Numbered from the stretch's first letter, positions 11,184 to 20,489 are shown. The stretch: DNA of 64,000 bases from Pseudomonas protegens CHA0 (GCF_000397205.1 NC_021237.1:1-64000), one strand, 5' to 3'. Notes: generated by a model not told the origin, from the letters alone. Translations and numbers: made by a program.

Positions 11184-13502
11184 ATGAGCGTATGGCGCCG
11201 TCGGGCCGAAGGCCGTGAACCGACCCAGGCTCAGCGCCTGTTCCGCGGGCTGGTGCGGGAGTGGCTGTGGGTCAGCCTGATTCTTCTGCCGCTGACTGCG
11301 GTGTTGTCCCTGAGCCACGGCCTGGCCCTGAACAATCTGTTCTACGACAACCTGCGGCGCTTCACCCCGCTACCGGTGGACCCGCGCATCCTGCTGGTGA
11401 CCATCGACGACTACAGCTTGCAGCAACTGGGGCGCTGGCCCTGGCCGCGGGCCATTCATGGCCAACTGCTGGACCGGCTGAGCGCGGCCGAGGCCAAAGG
11501 GGTGCTGTTCGATGTGATCCTCAGTGAACCCGGCAGCACGGTGGAAAACGACACCCGCCTGGCTGCCGCCCTGTGCCGGGCCGGCAATGTGTTCCTGCCG
11601 GTGCTGCGCCAGGGCGTTGCCCGCTATGGCCAGGACATTGAGGAAATCCCGCCGGTGCCGCTGCTGCGCAATTGCGCCCGCGGCCTGGGCCATATCAATG
11701 CCGAAGCGGATGCCGATGGCACGGTGCGCAGCGTCTACCTGCGCGAAGGCCCGGTGCTGGCTCCCCGGGCGCAACTGACGTGGCTGCTGTACCAACTGAC
11801 CGAAGCCGAGCCGGCATTCCCCCATATGCCCGGGCCCGGCAAACCTCGCGTGGCCCAGGGGTGGCTGCGGTCCAACCCGGTGCGCATTCCCTTTATCAGC
11901 GCCGACGCCGGCTTTCCCAGCGTGCCCTATGTCAGCGTGCTGCGGGGCGAAGTGCCGCCGGAGCTGCTGCGCGACCGGCTGATCCTGGTGGGCTCCACGG
12001 CCCCGGGGCTGGGGGACCGCTACGTGACCCCGCAATCCGGCAGCCAGGGCACCACCCCGGGGGTGGAGATCCAGGCCAACCTGCTCAACGGCCTGCTCCA
12101 GCATCGCAGCGTGGTTGCCCTGGGCCAGTGGTCGGGGATGCTGCTGTCCATGGCCCTGACCGCTGTGTTGCTGGGCCTGTTGCTGTGGCGGCCGCGCCAC
12201 GCGCTGTGGATAACCCTGGGTTGCATGGGGCTGGGCCTGGCGGGCTCGGTATTGATGCTGCGGCTGGGCTACTGGTGGTCGCCGGTGGCCAGCTTGCTGG
12301 GCATGCTGCTGGCCTACCTGATCTGGAACTGGCGCCGGCTGAGCGTGATCCTGGACTACTTCGGCTGGGAACTGGCGCGCCTGGACAGCGAGCCCAAGGT
12401 GTTGCCGGAACGCCGGCGCAGCCAGGCCCCGGCCGGGGATGTGCTGCAGGGGCAGATCGTCGCTCTGGAGCAGGCCCTGAGCCGCACCCGGGACACCCGG
12501 CGTTTTATCGCCGATGGCCTGGAGTACCTGCCGGTGGCGACCCTGATCAGCGACCCCGACGGCAAGATCCTGCTGGCCAACCGCAATGCACGGGAAGTGT
12601 TTGCCCATTCCCTGGTGGGTGAAGGGCTGATTGCCCAGTTGGCTGCCCTGGGTTACCCGGGCCTGACGGAACCGGCCTTGTACCCCCGGCTGGAACAACT
12701 GCCGGCGGTGGAGTTCCGTGATGTTCAGCAGCGCAGCCTGCGCATGGAACTGGCGCCGCTGCTGCCGGTGGACAGCGATACCGCCATTGGCTGGCTGCTG
12801 AGCCTCACCGACCTCAGCGTCGAGCGCGACGCCGAACAGCAACGCAGCGTGCTGTTGCGCTTTCTGTCCCATGATCTGCGCGCGCCCCATTCGGCGATCC
12901 TGGCCTTGCTGGATGTGCAGCGCCATCAGCCGGCGACGCCCCGGCAGGTGTACGGCCAGATCGAGCAGCAGGTACGCCGGGCCCTGGCTCTGACCGAGGC
13001 CTTCGTGCAGTTGGCCAAGGCCGAGTCGGAGGCCTACCAGTTCGAACCGAGCATGTTCGCCATGCTGGTGCTGGACGCCTTCGATCAGGCCACGACCCTG
13101 GCCCAGTTGAAGGACATTCACCTGGAGCATGACCTAGACGACGAGGCCGAAGGCCTGGTGCTGGCGGACCAGTCGCTACTGACCCGGGCGCTGTTCAACC
13201 TGCTGGAAAACGCCATCAAGTACAGCCCGGTGGAGTCCAGGGTGAGTGTGCGGGTCAGTTGTACCTCAGGCTGGCTGCGCTGCGAGATCAGCGATGAAGG
13301 CCGGGGTATCGATGCCGCGGATCTGCCCCAGCTGTTCGGCCAGTACCAGCGTTTTGCTTCGGCCAAGGGCATTGATGGCCTGGGCCTGGGCTTGTCCATG
13401 GTCAAGGCGGTGGTGGACCGGCATCAGGGCCGTATCAGTTGCCAGAGCGTGGTGGGTCGGGGCTCTTGCTTCATCCTCGAACTGCCTTTGCTGGAGGAAT
13501 GA
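11184..13502 (+). CDS. CHASE2-domain sensor histidine kinase
   Basis: A 772-residue inner-membrane kinase. One transmembrane helix (about 28-50) leads into a periplasmic CHASE2 domain (ILLVTIDDYSLQQLGRWPWPR, then VEIQANLLNGLL) to about 310, followed by three transmembrane segments to about 385, a PAS-like region (ATLISDPDGKILLANRNAREVF), a HisKA domain with His563 in LSHDLRAPHS, and a HATPase domain (NLLENAIKYSP near 672, DEGRGID, GLGLGLSMVKAVV). It is transcribed with the FecR gene and ends at a strong terminator. The likely partner is the regulator at 8523-9251. The stimulus is unknown. Confidence 0.9.
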   Translation: MSVWRRRAEGREPTQAQRLFRGLVREWLWVSLILLPLTAVLSLSHGLALNNLFYDNLRRFTPLPVDPRILLVTIDDYSLQQLGRWPWPRAIHGQLLDRLSAAEAKGVLFDVILSEPGSTVENDTRLAAALCRAGNVFLPVLRQGVARYGQDIEEIPPVPLLRNCARGLGHINAEADADGTVRSVYLREGPVLAPRAQLTWLLYQLTEAEPAFPHMPGPGKPRVAQGWLRSNPVRIPFISADAGFPSVPYVSVLRGEVPPELLRDRLILVGSTAPGLGDRYVTPQSGSQGTTPGVEIQANLLNGLLQHRSVVALGQWSGMLLSMALTAVLLGLLLWRPRHALWITLGCMGLGLAGSVLMLRLGYWWSPVASLLGMLLAYLIWNWRRLSVILDYFGWELARLDSEPKVLPERRRSQAPAGDVLQGQIVALEQALSRTRDTRRFIADGLEYLPVATLISDPDGKILLANRNAREVFAHSLVGEGLIAQLAALGYPGLTEPALYPRLEQLPAVEFRDVQQRSLRMELAPLLPVDSDTAIGWLLSLTDLSVERDAEQQRSVLLRFLSHDLRAPHSAILALLDVQRHQPATPRQVYGQIEQQVRRALALTEAFVQLAKAESEAYQFEPSMFAMLVLDAFDQATTLAQLKDIHLEHDLDDEAEGLVLADQSLLTRALFNLLENAIKYSPVESRVSVRVSCTSGWLRCEISDEGRGIDAADLPQLFGQYQRFASAKGIDGLGLGLSMVKAVVDRHQGRISCQSVVGRGSCFILELPLLEE

Positions 13503-13524
13503 AGGGCCGGGAATATCCCAGGTG

Positions 13525-13554
13525 AAAAAAACCGGCTCCAAGGCCGGTTTTTTT
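13525..13554 (+). terminator. Rho-independent terminator after the kinase
   Basis: Seven A, ACCGGC-type stem, loop TCCAAG, GCCGGT and seven T form a strong hairpin 22 bases after the kinase stop. A and T runs on both sides allow action for the convergent acyltransferase gene as well. Confidence 0.9.
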
Positions 13555-13560
13555 GTCTGC

Positions 13561-13682
13561 TGAAAAACTTATGCACGTTTTTCCACATTTTATGAGCTTG
13601 GGAAATATATATATAAATCAGTTATTTATAATTAGATTTCAAGCCTTGTAGGAAAAGTCGTACACAGGTTATCCACAGAAGC
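13561..13682. other. AT-rich gap with a DnaA box
   Basis: This gap between convergent genes is strikingly AT-rich for the genome (an ATATATATA run and several TTATTTATAATT-like stretches around 13605-13640). It ends with a perfect TTATCCACA at 13669-13677, and near-matches (TTTTCCACA) lie upstream at about 13580. It marks the right edge of the insert. It could be a junction remnant or a DnaA-binding site; no gene was seen. Confidence 0.5.
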
Positions 13683-14453
13683 TCATACAGCAACCTTATC
13701 CGTAGAAGTGGCCAATGGTGGCAATGAGCCCATATCCCGTTGAGCCTGTTCATTCCAGGCCGCCACCCGGTCATTGAGCTCGGCGATGGCCCGCGGGCCG
13801 CTGCCTTCGGCATACATCGGCGCGCCGATGGTCACGGTGATGGTGCCGGGGCGCTTGGCCCAGCCGGTCTTCGGCCAGAACTTGCCCGCGTTGTGGGCCA
13901 CCGGCAGCACCGGCAGGTCGGCATTCACCGCCAGGGCGCTGCCGCTGCGGGAAAACTTGCCGATCTGGCCGTAAGGCACGCGGGTGCCTTCAGGGAAGAT
14001 CAGTACCCAGACATTGTCCTTGAGCAACTCGTCGCCCTTGCTCGCCACCTGCTTGAGGGCAGCCTTGGGGTTGTCCCGGTCAATGGCGATGGGCCGCAGC
14101 ATGGCCATGGCCCAGCCGAAAAACGGCACATACAGCAGCTCGCGCTTGAGCACCTGGCTCAGGGGCTCGAAGTAGGCCGAGAGAAAGAAGGTTTCCCAGG
14201 TGCTCTGGTGATTGGAAACGATCACGCAAGGCCGCTCGGGGACGTTTTCCGCGCCCTTCACTTCCACGCGGATATTGAGGAATACCTTGGTCAGCCACAG
14301 CGCGCAGCGACACCAGTAGACGTTGATAAAGCGATAGCGCGCCTTGAATGGGAGGAACGGCGCGATAAAAAAGCTCAGGGAGCACCACAGCAAGGAACTG
14401 GTGCCCAGTAGCAGGTAAAAGAAAAAGGTTCTGATGGCCTGCAGGATCGACAT
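13683..14453 (-). CDS. plsC: 1-acyl-sn-glycerol-3-phosphate acyltransferase
   Basis: Acylates lysophosphatidate to phosphatidate at the inner membrane in phospholipid synthesis. The 256-residue protein has an N-terminal hydrophobic segment (FFFYLLLGTSSLLWC), the catalytic NHQSTWE (HX4E form of HX4D), a second block with RPIAIDRDNP, and the substrate-binding FPEGTR. The ATG at 14453 gives the familiar MSILQAIRTFFFYLLLG start; an ATG eight codons upstream with a better ribosome site is possible. It corresponds to PA0005 of P. aeruginosa and restores the conserved order after the insert. Confidence 0.93.
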   Translation of the reverse strand: MSILQAIRTFFFYLLLGTSSLLWCSLSFFIAPFLPFKARYRFINVYWCRCALWLTKVFLNIRVEVKGAENVPERPCVIVSNHQSTWETFFLSAYFEPLSQVLKRELLYVPFFGWAMAMLRPIAIDRDNPKAALKQVASKGDELLKDNVWVLIFPEGTRVPYGQIGKFSRSGSALAVNADLPVLPVAHNAGKFWPKTGWAKRPGTITVTIGAPMYAEGSGPRAIAELNDRVAAWNEQAQRDMGSLPPLATSTDKVAV

Positions 14454-14535
14454 AGCGGCATTTACCATTGCGGGCATGCCCGCCTGTTAAAAAGCGCTCT
14501 CCCGAACAGTCCTTGGTCAGGATGCCAGAAGGGGC

Positions 14536-15069
14536 CTAATTGTGGATAAGTTCAGCGGCAACGGCCGCCAGGTCGTCAAAAATCAAGGTGCCTACCGGCA
14601 GGGTTTTCCCCAGAGTCTTTTCGCCTTTCCCGGTCTTTACCAATACTGGCTGAGAGTCGACGGCTTTTGCGGCTTCCAGGTCACCGAGACTGTCACCGAC
14701 AAACCATAGACCTGTCAGTTCTGCCTGGTAATGCTCGGCAATGGTTAGCAGCATGCCCGGTTTCGGTTTGCGGCAGGCGCACCCTTCGTCGGGCCCGTGA
14801 GGGCAGTAGACGATCAGCCCGACTTCGCCGCCCTGCTCCGCCACCAGTTCGCGCAGGCGCGCGTGCATGGCATCGAGGGTGGCCAGGTCGTAGTAGCCGC
14901 GAGCGATGCCGGACTGGTTGGTGGCGATCGCCACCGTCCAGCCGGCCTTGCTCAACTGCGCAATGGCTTCGATCGCGCCGGGGAGCGGAATCCACTCCTG
15001 CACCGATTTGATGTAGGCATCGGAGTCGTGATTGATCACGCCGTCACGATCGAGTATCAGCAGTTTCAC
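14536..15069 (-). CDS. gmhB: D-glycero-beta-D-manno-heptose-1,7-bisphosphate 7-phosphatase
   Basis: Dephosphorylates heptose bisphosphate in ADP-heptose synthesis for lipopolysaccharide core. The 177-residue HAD enzyme has nucleophile Asp7 and Asp9 (LILDRDGVIN), the TNQSG motif, a zinc loop with CPHGPDEGCACRKP, and the distal GDSLGDLEAA motif. It lies 17 bases after glyS in the same direction and may be co-transcribed. A perfect DnaA box (14541-14549) overlaps its last codons. Confidence 0.95.
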   Translation of the reverse strand: MKLLILDRDGVINHDSDAYIKSVQEWIPLPGAIEAIAQLSKAGWTVAIATNQSGIARGYYDLATLDAMHARLRELVAEQGGEVGLIVYCPHGPDEGCACRKPKPGMLLTIAEHYQAELTGLWFVGDSLGDLEAAKAVDSQPVLVKTGKGEKTLGKTLPVGTLIFDDLAAVAAELIHN

Positions 15070-15086
15070 AGCAGTTCCCTACCTGA

Positions 15087-17141
15087 TCAGCTCAGTACCG
15101 AAATGTCGGCCACGCCCAGGAACAGGCCCCGCAGCCGCGCCAGCAGCGCGTAGCGGTTGGCCCGTACATTGGCGTCCTCGGCATTGACCATCACCGCCTC
15201 GAAGAAGGCGTCCACCGGCTCGCGCAGGGCAGCCAGGCGGGCCAGGGTCTCGCTGTACTGGCGGGCAGCGGCCATGGGCTGTACAGCCTGGTCCGCTTGC
15301 TGGATCGCCGAGTACAGGGAGAACTCGTTGGCGTTGTCGAAGTACTTGGCTTCGATGGTGGTCGGCACATTGCCTTCGATCTTGCTCAGCAGGTTCGACA
15401 CGCGCTTGTTCACCGCAGCCAGGGCGGCGGCTTCCGGCAGCTTGCGGAAGGCCTGCACGGCTTGCACGCGCTGGTCGAAGTCCAGGGCCGAACCCGGCTT
15501 CAGGGCACGCACCGAGAGGTAGGTGGCCACATCCACGCCTTCGTCTTCGTAACGGGCACGCAGGCGGTCGAAGATGAACTCCAGCACCTGGTCGGCCAGG
15601 CCGGCGGCCTTGACCTTGCTGCCGAAGGCGCTGACGGCGAAGGCCACGGCGTCGTTCAGGTCGAGGTCGAACTTCTTCTCGATCAGGATCCGCAGCACGC
15701 CCAGTGCCGCGCGACGCAGGGCGTAGGGGTCCTTGCTGCCGGTGGGCAGCATGCCGATGCCGAAGATCCCCACCAGGGTGTCCAGCTTGTCGGCGATGGC
15801 CACGGCGGCACCGGTCACGGTGCTGGGCAGCTCGGCGCCGGCGCCACGTGGCATGTACTGCTCGTTCAGGGCCAGGGCGACATCTTCCGGCTCGCCGTCA
15901 TTGAGAGCGTAGTAGTAGCCGGCGATGCCTTGCATCTCCGGGAACTCGCCGACCATCTCGGTGGCCAGGTCGCACTTGGACAGCAGGCCGGCACGGGCGG
16001 CGCGCTGGGCGTCGCCGCCGATGCGCGGGGCAATGAAGGCGGCCAGCTTGGAGATCCGCTCGGCCTTGTCGTAGACGCTGCCGAGTTTTTCCTGGAAGAC
16101 CACGTTCTGCAGGCGCAGGTTGAAGTCTTCGAGCTTCTGCTTCTTGTCCTGCTTGAAGAAGAACTCGGCGTCGGTCAGGCGTGGGCGCACGACTTTCTCG
16201 TTGCCCTCGATGATCTGGCGCGGGTCCTTGCTCTCGATGTTGGCCACGGTGATGAAGCGCGGCAGCAGCTTGCCGTCCACGTCCAGCAGGCAGAAGTACT
16301 TCTGGTTGTCCTGCATGGTGGTGATCAGGGCTTCCTGGGGCACTTCGAGGAAGCGCTCCTCGAACGAGCACACCAGTGGCACCGGCCATTCGACCAGGGC
16401 AGTCACTTCGTCCAGCAGGTCCGCCGGGACGATCGCCGTGCCTTCCTGCAGGGTCGCCAGTTCCGCGGTGCGCTTGCTGATCAGCTCGCGACGCTCGTTG
16501 GCGTCGGCCAGCACGTAGGCGGCACGCAGGTCGGCCAGGTAGTTGGCCGGCGCGGTGATGCGCACGCTTTGCGGGTGGTGGAAGCGGTGGCCGCGGGAGT
16601 CGCGACCGGCCTTCTGGGCGAGGATGGTGCAGTCGATGACCTCATCGCCCAGCAGCATCACCAGCCATTGAGTCGGGCGCACGAACTCTTCCTTGCGCGC
16701 GGCCCAGCGCATGCGCTTGGGAATCGGCAGGTCGTTCAGCGAATCTTCGACGATGGTCGGCAGCAGGCTGGCGGTCGGCTTGCCCTTGATGCTCTGGCTG
16801 TAGCGCAGTTTCGGGCCGCTCTGGTCGATCTCGCTGAGTTCGACGCCGCACTTCTTGGCAAAGCCCAGGGCCGCCTGGGTCGGGTTGCCTTCAGCATCGA
16901 AGGCTGCCTGGCGTGGCGGGCCGTCGAGGTTGATGCTGCGATCCGGCTGCTGGGTGGCCAGTTGGGTGATCAGCACCGCCAGGCGCCGTGGCGCGGCGTA
17001 TACGTGCTTGGCCTGGAAGCTCAGGCCGGCGCTCTGCAGGCCTTTTTCGATGCCGGCCAGAAAGGCTTCGGCCAGGGTGTTCAGGGCTTTGGGTGGCAGT
17101 TCTTCAGTGCCCAGTTCAACCAGAAAATCTTGCGCACTCAT
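15087..17141 (-). CDS. glyS: Glycine-tRNA ligase beta subunit
   Basis: The beta subunit of the heterotetrameric bacterial glycyl-tRNA synthetase, needed for tRNA recognition and activity with GlyQ. The 684-residue length is normal, and the N-terminus [15 protein letters not shown] and the conserved PKRMRW, GVEWPVPL-type and NQKYFCL segments are typical. Its start overlaps the glyQ stop by four bases (ATGA), showing translational coupling. Cytosolic. Confidence 0.98.
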   Translation of the reverse strand: MSAQDFLVELGTEELPPKALNTLAEAFLAGIEKGLQSAGLSFQAKHVYAAPRRLAVLITQLATQQPDRSINLDGPPRQAAFDAEGNPTQAALGFAKKCGVELSEIDQSGPKLRYSQSIKGKPTASLLPTIVEDSLNDLPIPKRMRWAARKEEFVRPTQWLVMLLGDEVIDCTILAQKAGRDSRGHRFHHPQSVRITAPANYLADLRAAYVLADANERRELISKRTAELATLQEGTAIVPADLLDEVTALVEWPVPLVCSFEERFLEVPQEALITTMQDNQKYFCLLDVDGKLLPRFITVANIESKDPRQIIEGNEKVVRPRLTDAEFFFKQDKKQKLEDFNLRLQNVVFQEKLGSVYDKAERISKLAAFIAPRIGGDAQRAARAGLLSKCDLATEMVGEFPEMQGIAGYYYALNDGEPEDVALALNEQYMPRGAGAELPSTVTGAAVAIADKLDTLVGIFGIGMLPTGSKDPYALRRAALGVLRILIEKKFDLDLNDAVAFAVSAFGSKVKAAGLADQVLEFIFDRLRARYEDEGVDVATYLSVRALKPGSALDFDQRVQAVQAFRKLPEAAALAAVNKRVSNLLSKIEGNVPTTIEAKYFDNANEFSLYSAIQQADQAVQPMAAARQYSETLARLAALREPVDAFFEAVMVNAEDANVRANRYALLARLRGLFLGVADISVLS

Positions 17142-18091
17142 TGTGCCGCCTCCAACTTAGCCAACACTTCATCACGCAGGTCCGGGGTTGCCATCGGGAA
17201 GCCCAGCTTGGCACGGGCCAGCAGGTAGGCTTGCGCAACGGAACGCGCCAGGGTGCGCACACGCAGGATGTACTGCTGGCGTGCGGTGACCGAGATGGCC
17301 CGGCGTGCATCCAGCAGGTTGAAGGTGTGCGAGGCCTTGAGGACCATTTCATAGCTCGGCAGCGGCAGTGGCTGATCCAGCTCGATCAGGCGCTTGGCTT
17401 CGCTTTCGTAGAAATCGAACAGTTCGAACAGCTTCTCGACGTTGGCGTGTTCGAAGTTGTAGGTCGACTGCTCCACTTCGTTCTGGTGGAACACATCGCC
17501 ATAGGTGACCTTGCCGAACGGGCCGTCGGCCCACACCAGGTCGTACACCGAATCCACGCCCTGCAGGTACATGGCCAGGCGTTCCAGGCCATAGGTGATT
17601 TCACCGGTCACCGGGTAGCACTCGATGCCACCGGCTTGCTGGAAGTAGGTGAACTGAGTCACTTCCATGCCGTTGAGCCAGACTTCCCAGCCCAGGCCCC
17701 AGGCGCCCAGGGTCGGCGATTCCCAGTTGTCCTCGACGAAGCGGATGTCGTGCACCAGCGGGTCCAGGCCCACGTGCTTCAGGGAACCCAGGTACAGCTC
17801 CTGGAAGTTCTCCGGGTTGGGCTTCAAGACCACCTGGAACTGATAGTAGTGCTGCAGGCGGTTGGGGTTTTCGCCGTAGCGGCCGTCAGTCGGGCGACGA
17901 CTGGGCTGCACATAAGCGGCGTTCCAGGTTTCCGGGCCGATGGCCCGCAGGAAGGTAGCGGTGTGGAAAGTGCCGGCGCCTACTTCCATATCGTAGGGCT
18001 GAAGTACCACACAACCTTGCTCGGCCCAGTACTGCTGGAGGGCGAGGATCAAGTCTTGGAAGGTACGCACGGCTGGCGTAGGCTGGCTCAC
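17138..18091 (-). CDS. glyQ: Glycine-tRNA ligase alpha subunit
   Basis: Catalytic alpha subunit charging tRNA-Gly. The 317-residue protein has the class II motifs in [55 protein letters not shown] and [13 protein letters not shown] segments. I chose the GTG at 18091 ([11 protein letters not shown]) because AGGTGA lies five bases before it and this is the usual Pseudomonas N-terminus. A GTG at 18100 would add three residues but would overlap that ribosome site. Divergent from tag. Confidence 0.96.
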   Translation of the reverse strand: MSQPTPAVRTFQDLILALQQYWAEQGCVVLQPYDMEVGAGTFHTATFLRAIGPETWNAAYVQPSRRPTDGRYGENPNRLQHYYQFQVVLKPNPENFQELYLGSLKHVGLDPLVHDIRFVEDNWESPTLGAWGLGWEVWLNGMEVTQFTYFQQAGGIECYPVTGEITYGLERLAMYLQGVDSVYDLVWADGPFGKVTYGDVFHQNEVEQSTYNFEHANVEKLFELFDFYESEAKRLIELDQPLPLPSYEMVLKASHTFNLLDARRAISVTARQQYILRVRTLARSVAQAYLLARAKLGFPMATPDLRDEVLAKLEAAQ

Positions 18092-18172
18092 GAAATTCAC
18101 CTGTTACTTGGGCTGCGATTTAAGGAGCGGGAGTATACCCGATTCAGTCCTGCGCACGCCCACTGGAGCCTT

Positions 18173-18736
18173 ATGCCACGCTGCTTTTGGTGTTCCGAAG
18201 ATCCGCTGTACATGGCTTATCACGATCAGGAGTGGGGCGTGCCGCTGCGCGATGGGCAGCGCTTGTTCGAGTTGTTATTGCTCGAAGGGTTCCAGGCCGG
18301 GCTGTCATGGATCACCGTGCTGAAGAAGCGCGAGCACTATCGCCAGGTGCTGTTCGGCTTCGATGTGCAGCGCGTGGCGCAGATGAGCGATGCCGAGATC
18401 GACGACCTGATGCAGGACCCGGGCATCATCCGCAACCGCCTCAAGCTCAACGCCGCGCGGCGCAACGCCCAGGCCTGGCTGGAGCTGGAAGACCCGGTGG
18501 CCTTTCTCTGGGCCTTCGTCGGTGGCGTGCCGAAGATCAACCATTTCAAGGACCGCAGCGAAGTGCCGGCGGTGACGCCGGAGGCCGAAGCCATGAGCCG
18601 CGGCTTGCGCAAGGCCGGCTTCACTTTCGTCGGCCCGACCATCTGTTATGCGCTGATGCAGGCCTCGGGGATGGTCATGGACCACACCCTGGACTGTGAT
18701 CGGTACGCCATCCTGGCCCATGCGCGGTTAGAATAG
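18173..18736 (+). CDS. tag: DNA-3-methyladenine glycosylase I
   Basis: Removes 3-methyladenine from alkylated DNA. The 187-residue protein begins MPRCFWCSEDPLYMAYHDQEWG, containing the first zinc ligands (Cys4, His17 region), and ends with MDHTLDCDRY, the other zinc ligands. The helix-hairpin-helix region with aromatic pocket (ITVLKKRE, FVGPTICYALMQASGMV) is clear. The frame stays open far upstream across glyQ, but ATG 18173 follows GGAG and gives the family length. Divergent from glyQ. Confidence 0.97.
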   Translation: MPRCFWCSEDPLYMAYHDQEWGVPLRDGQRLFELLLLEGFQAGLSWITVLKKREHYRQVLFGFDVQRVAQMSDAEIDDLMQDPGIIRNRLKLNAARRNAQAWLELEDPVAFLWAFVGGVPKINHFKDRSEVPAVTPEAEAMSRGLRKAGFTFVGPTICYALMQASGMVMDHTLDCDRYAILAHARLE

Positions 18737-18778
18737 CCGGCTGGCGACACGCTTCATGACCAAGATCAGGAGTCATTT

Positions 18779-19666
18779 GTGGATAAGTTCAAAGGCGCCC
18801 TGCTGGTGGGTGCTCTGCGGTTGTTTGCCCTGCTGCCCTGGCGCGCGGTGCAGGCGGTCGGCGCAGCCATCGGCTGGATCATGTGGAAGACGCCCAATCG
18901 TTCCCGCGAGGTGGTGCGCATCAACCTGGCCAAGTGTTTTCCACAGATGGACCCGGCGGAACGCGAGCGCCTGGTGGGCCAGAGCCTGAAGGACATCGGC
19001 AAGTCCCTGACTGAAAGCGCCTGCGCCTGGATCTGGCCGGCCGAGCGTTCCATTGCCCTGGTGCGTGAAGTCGAGGGCCTGGAAGTACTCAAGGACGCCC
19101 TGGCCTCGGGCAAGGGCGTGGTTGGCATTACCAGCCACCTGGGCAACTGGGAAGTGCTCAACCACTTCTATTGCAGCCAGTGCAAACCGATCATTTTCTA
19201 CCGTCCGCCCAAGCTCAAGGCGGTGGACGAACTGCTGCGCAAGCAGCGGGTGCAACTGGGCAACCGCGTGGCGGCTTCCACCAAGGAAGGCATCCTCAGC
19301 GTCATCAAGGAAGTGCGCAAAGGGGGGGCAGTGGGCATCCCCGCCGACCCGGAACCGGCCGAATCCGCCGGGATCTTCGTGCCCTTCTTCGCCACCCAGG
19401 CCCTGACCAGCAAGTTCGTGCCGAACATGCTGGCCGGCGGCAAGGCGGTCGGCGTGTTCCTCCATGCCCTGCGCCTGCCCGACGGCTCGGGCTACAAGGT
19501 GATCCTCGAAGCGGCGCCGGAAGACATGTACAGCACCGATACCGAAACCTCCTGCGCGGCCATGAGCAAGGTGGTCGAGCGTTATGTGGGGGCCTATCCG
19601 AGCCAGTACATGTGGAGCATGAAACGCTTCAAGAAGCGCCCGCCTGGCGAGGCGCGCTGGTACTGA
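18779..19666 (+). CDS. Lipid A acyltransferase, LpxL/HtrB type
   Basis: A 295-residue LpxL/HtrB-type acyltransferase (orthologue position of PA0011, htrB1), adding a secondary acyl chain to lipid A at the inner membrane. Motifs seen: an N-terminal hydrophobic stretch, the catalytic HLGNWE (HX4E), and YRPPK. The start is GTG at 18779, preceded by AGGAG; notably this start codon lies inside a perfect DnaA box (18778-18786). Distinguishing lauroyl from other acyl specificity is not possible from sequence alone. Confidence 0.9.
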   Translation: MDKFKGALLVGALRLFALLPWRAVQAVGAAIGWIMWKTPNRSREVVRINLAKCFPQMDPAERERLVGQSLKDIGKSLTESACAWIWPAERSIALVREVEGLEVLKDALASGKGVVGITSHLGNWEVLNHFYCSQCKPIIFYRPPKLKAVDELLRKQRVQLGNRVAASTKEGILSVIKEVRKGGAVGIPADPEPAESAGIFVPFFATQALTSKFVPNMLAGGKAVGVFLHALRLPDGSGYKVILEAAPEDMYSTDTETSCAAMSKVVERYVGAYPSQYMWSMKRFKKRPPGEARWY

Positions 19667-19681
19667 GGGAGCTGGCACGAT

Positions 19682-19715
19682 CTGTGGATAACCCCGCATC
19701 GGGAGTTATCCACAG
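19682..19715. repeat. Head-to-head DnaA boxes forming a long hairpin
   Basis: CTGTGGATAAC, then CCCG-cat-CGGG, a bulged A, then GTTATCCACAG. The two outer arms are perfect DnaA boxes in opposite orientation (19683-19691 and 19706-19714), and the inner CCCG/CGGG pairs as well. There is no T-run, so it is a weak terminator at best. It lies between the acyltransferase and PilZ genes. Confidence 0.7.
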
Positions 19716-19738
19716 CACACCGAACAAGGGCGCAGAAG

Positions 19739-19978
19739 ATGTCCGATCATCGCAAGTCGTTCCGCATCAAGATTTCCCACGAAAGCATCGGCGAATGCCT
19801 GGGGCAGACCCGCAACCTGTCCGCCAGCGGCGTCTATGTACAGAGCCCGGCCCTGGCAAGACTGCCCAAGGGCGCGGTGGTCTACGGCCAGGTCCAGGGC
19901 CTGCCGGTGACGGCGCCGCGGGTGCGCATGGAAGTGGTGCAAGTGGACGCGGAAGGGATCGCCCTGCGCTACCTGTGA
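19739..19978 (+). CDS. PilZ-domain protein
   Basis: A 79-residue single-domain PilZ protein, a probable cyclic-di-GMP receptor. The N-terminal RKSFR supplies the RxxxR motif and NLSASGVYV the (D/N)xSxxG motif. It has no other domain, so it presumably acts by binding a partner. It matches the position of PA0012 in P. aeruginosa. Cytosolic; the preceding DnaA-box hairpin ends 23 bases before its start. Confidence 0.88.
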   Translation: MSDHRKSFRIKISHESIGECLGQTRNLSASGVYVQSPALARLPKGAVVYGQVQGLPVTAPRVRMEVVQVDAEGIALRYL

Positions 19979-19986
19979 AATAGCCC

Positions 19987-20134
19987 TGTAGCCGTTGCCG
20001 AGCCCGCGAGGCTGCGAAAAGGACCGAAGGGCCTTGCTTGGCGCTCTCTTGTCGAGCCTGTGCGGGTCTTCAGAGCTAGCGAGCAGTGCATCGGAGTGCC
20101 GCCCAGCTCGTTCGCAGCCTGCAGCAGCGGCTAC
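19987..20134. repeat. Intergenic repeat element, TGTAGCCG...CGGCTAC type
   Basis: Begins TGTAGCCGTTGC and ends GCAGCGGCTAC, giving imperfect terminal inverted repeats about 148 bases apart, with internal CGCAGCCTGCAG and CGAAGGGCCTT stretches. Similar ends occur in the element at 20490-20581. It looks like a non-autonomous intergenic repeat of fluorescent pseudomonads; no coding capacity. Confidence 0.5.
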
Positions 20135-20149
20135 CGAGGAGGGGTGGGG

Positions 20150-20467
20150 TCAGCCTTGAGACTGGCGGTCGAGTTTTTTCAGGAACACCGTCATTTCCTT
20201 TTCCGCCTGCTTGTCGCCGTGGCCCCGGGCCGCTTCCAGGCCCTGTTCCCAGGCCTGGCGCGCTGCCGGCAGGTCGCCCTGCCCCTGGCAGGCCTTGCCC
20301 AGCAACTTCCACGCCGCGGAATACTTGGGGTCGAAGGCCACGCAACGTTGCAGGTGCTCGGCGGCCTTGGCGAAATCGCCCTGATCCAGGTAACCCTTGC
20401 CCAGGCCGAAGCGCAGCAGGGCGTTATCCACACCCTTGGCGAGCATTTTTTCCAGGGATTCAAGCAT
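20150..20467 (-). CDS. Tetratricopeptide-repeat protein
   Basis: A 105-residue cytosolic protein made of TPR-like helices: ALLRFGLGKGYLDQGDFAKAAEHLQRCVAFDP and AAWKLLGKACQGQGDLPAARQAWEQGLEAA. Start ATG 20467 follows AGGAG; an upstream extension is part of a repeat element. It matches the PA0015 position, next to trkA. It probably mediates protein-protein contact; the partner is unknown. The gene is bracketed by repeat elements on both sides. Confidence 0.85.
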   Translation of the reverse strand: MLESLEKMLAKGVDNALLRFGLGKGYLDQGDFAKAAEHLQRCVAFDPKYSAAWKLLGKACQGQGDLPAARQAWEQGLEAARGHGDKQAEKEMTVFLKKLDRQSQG

Positions 20468-20489
20468 CGTTGTCACTCCTGTGGGCTCA

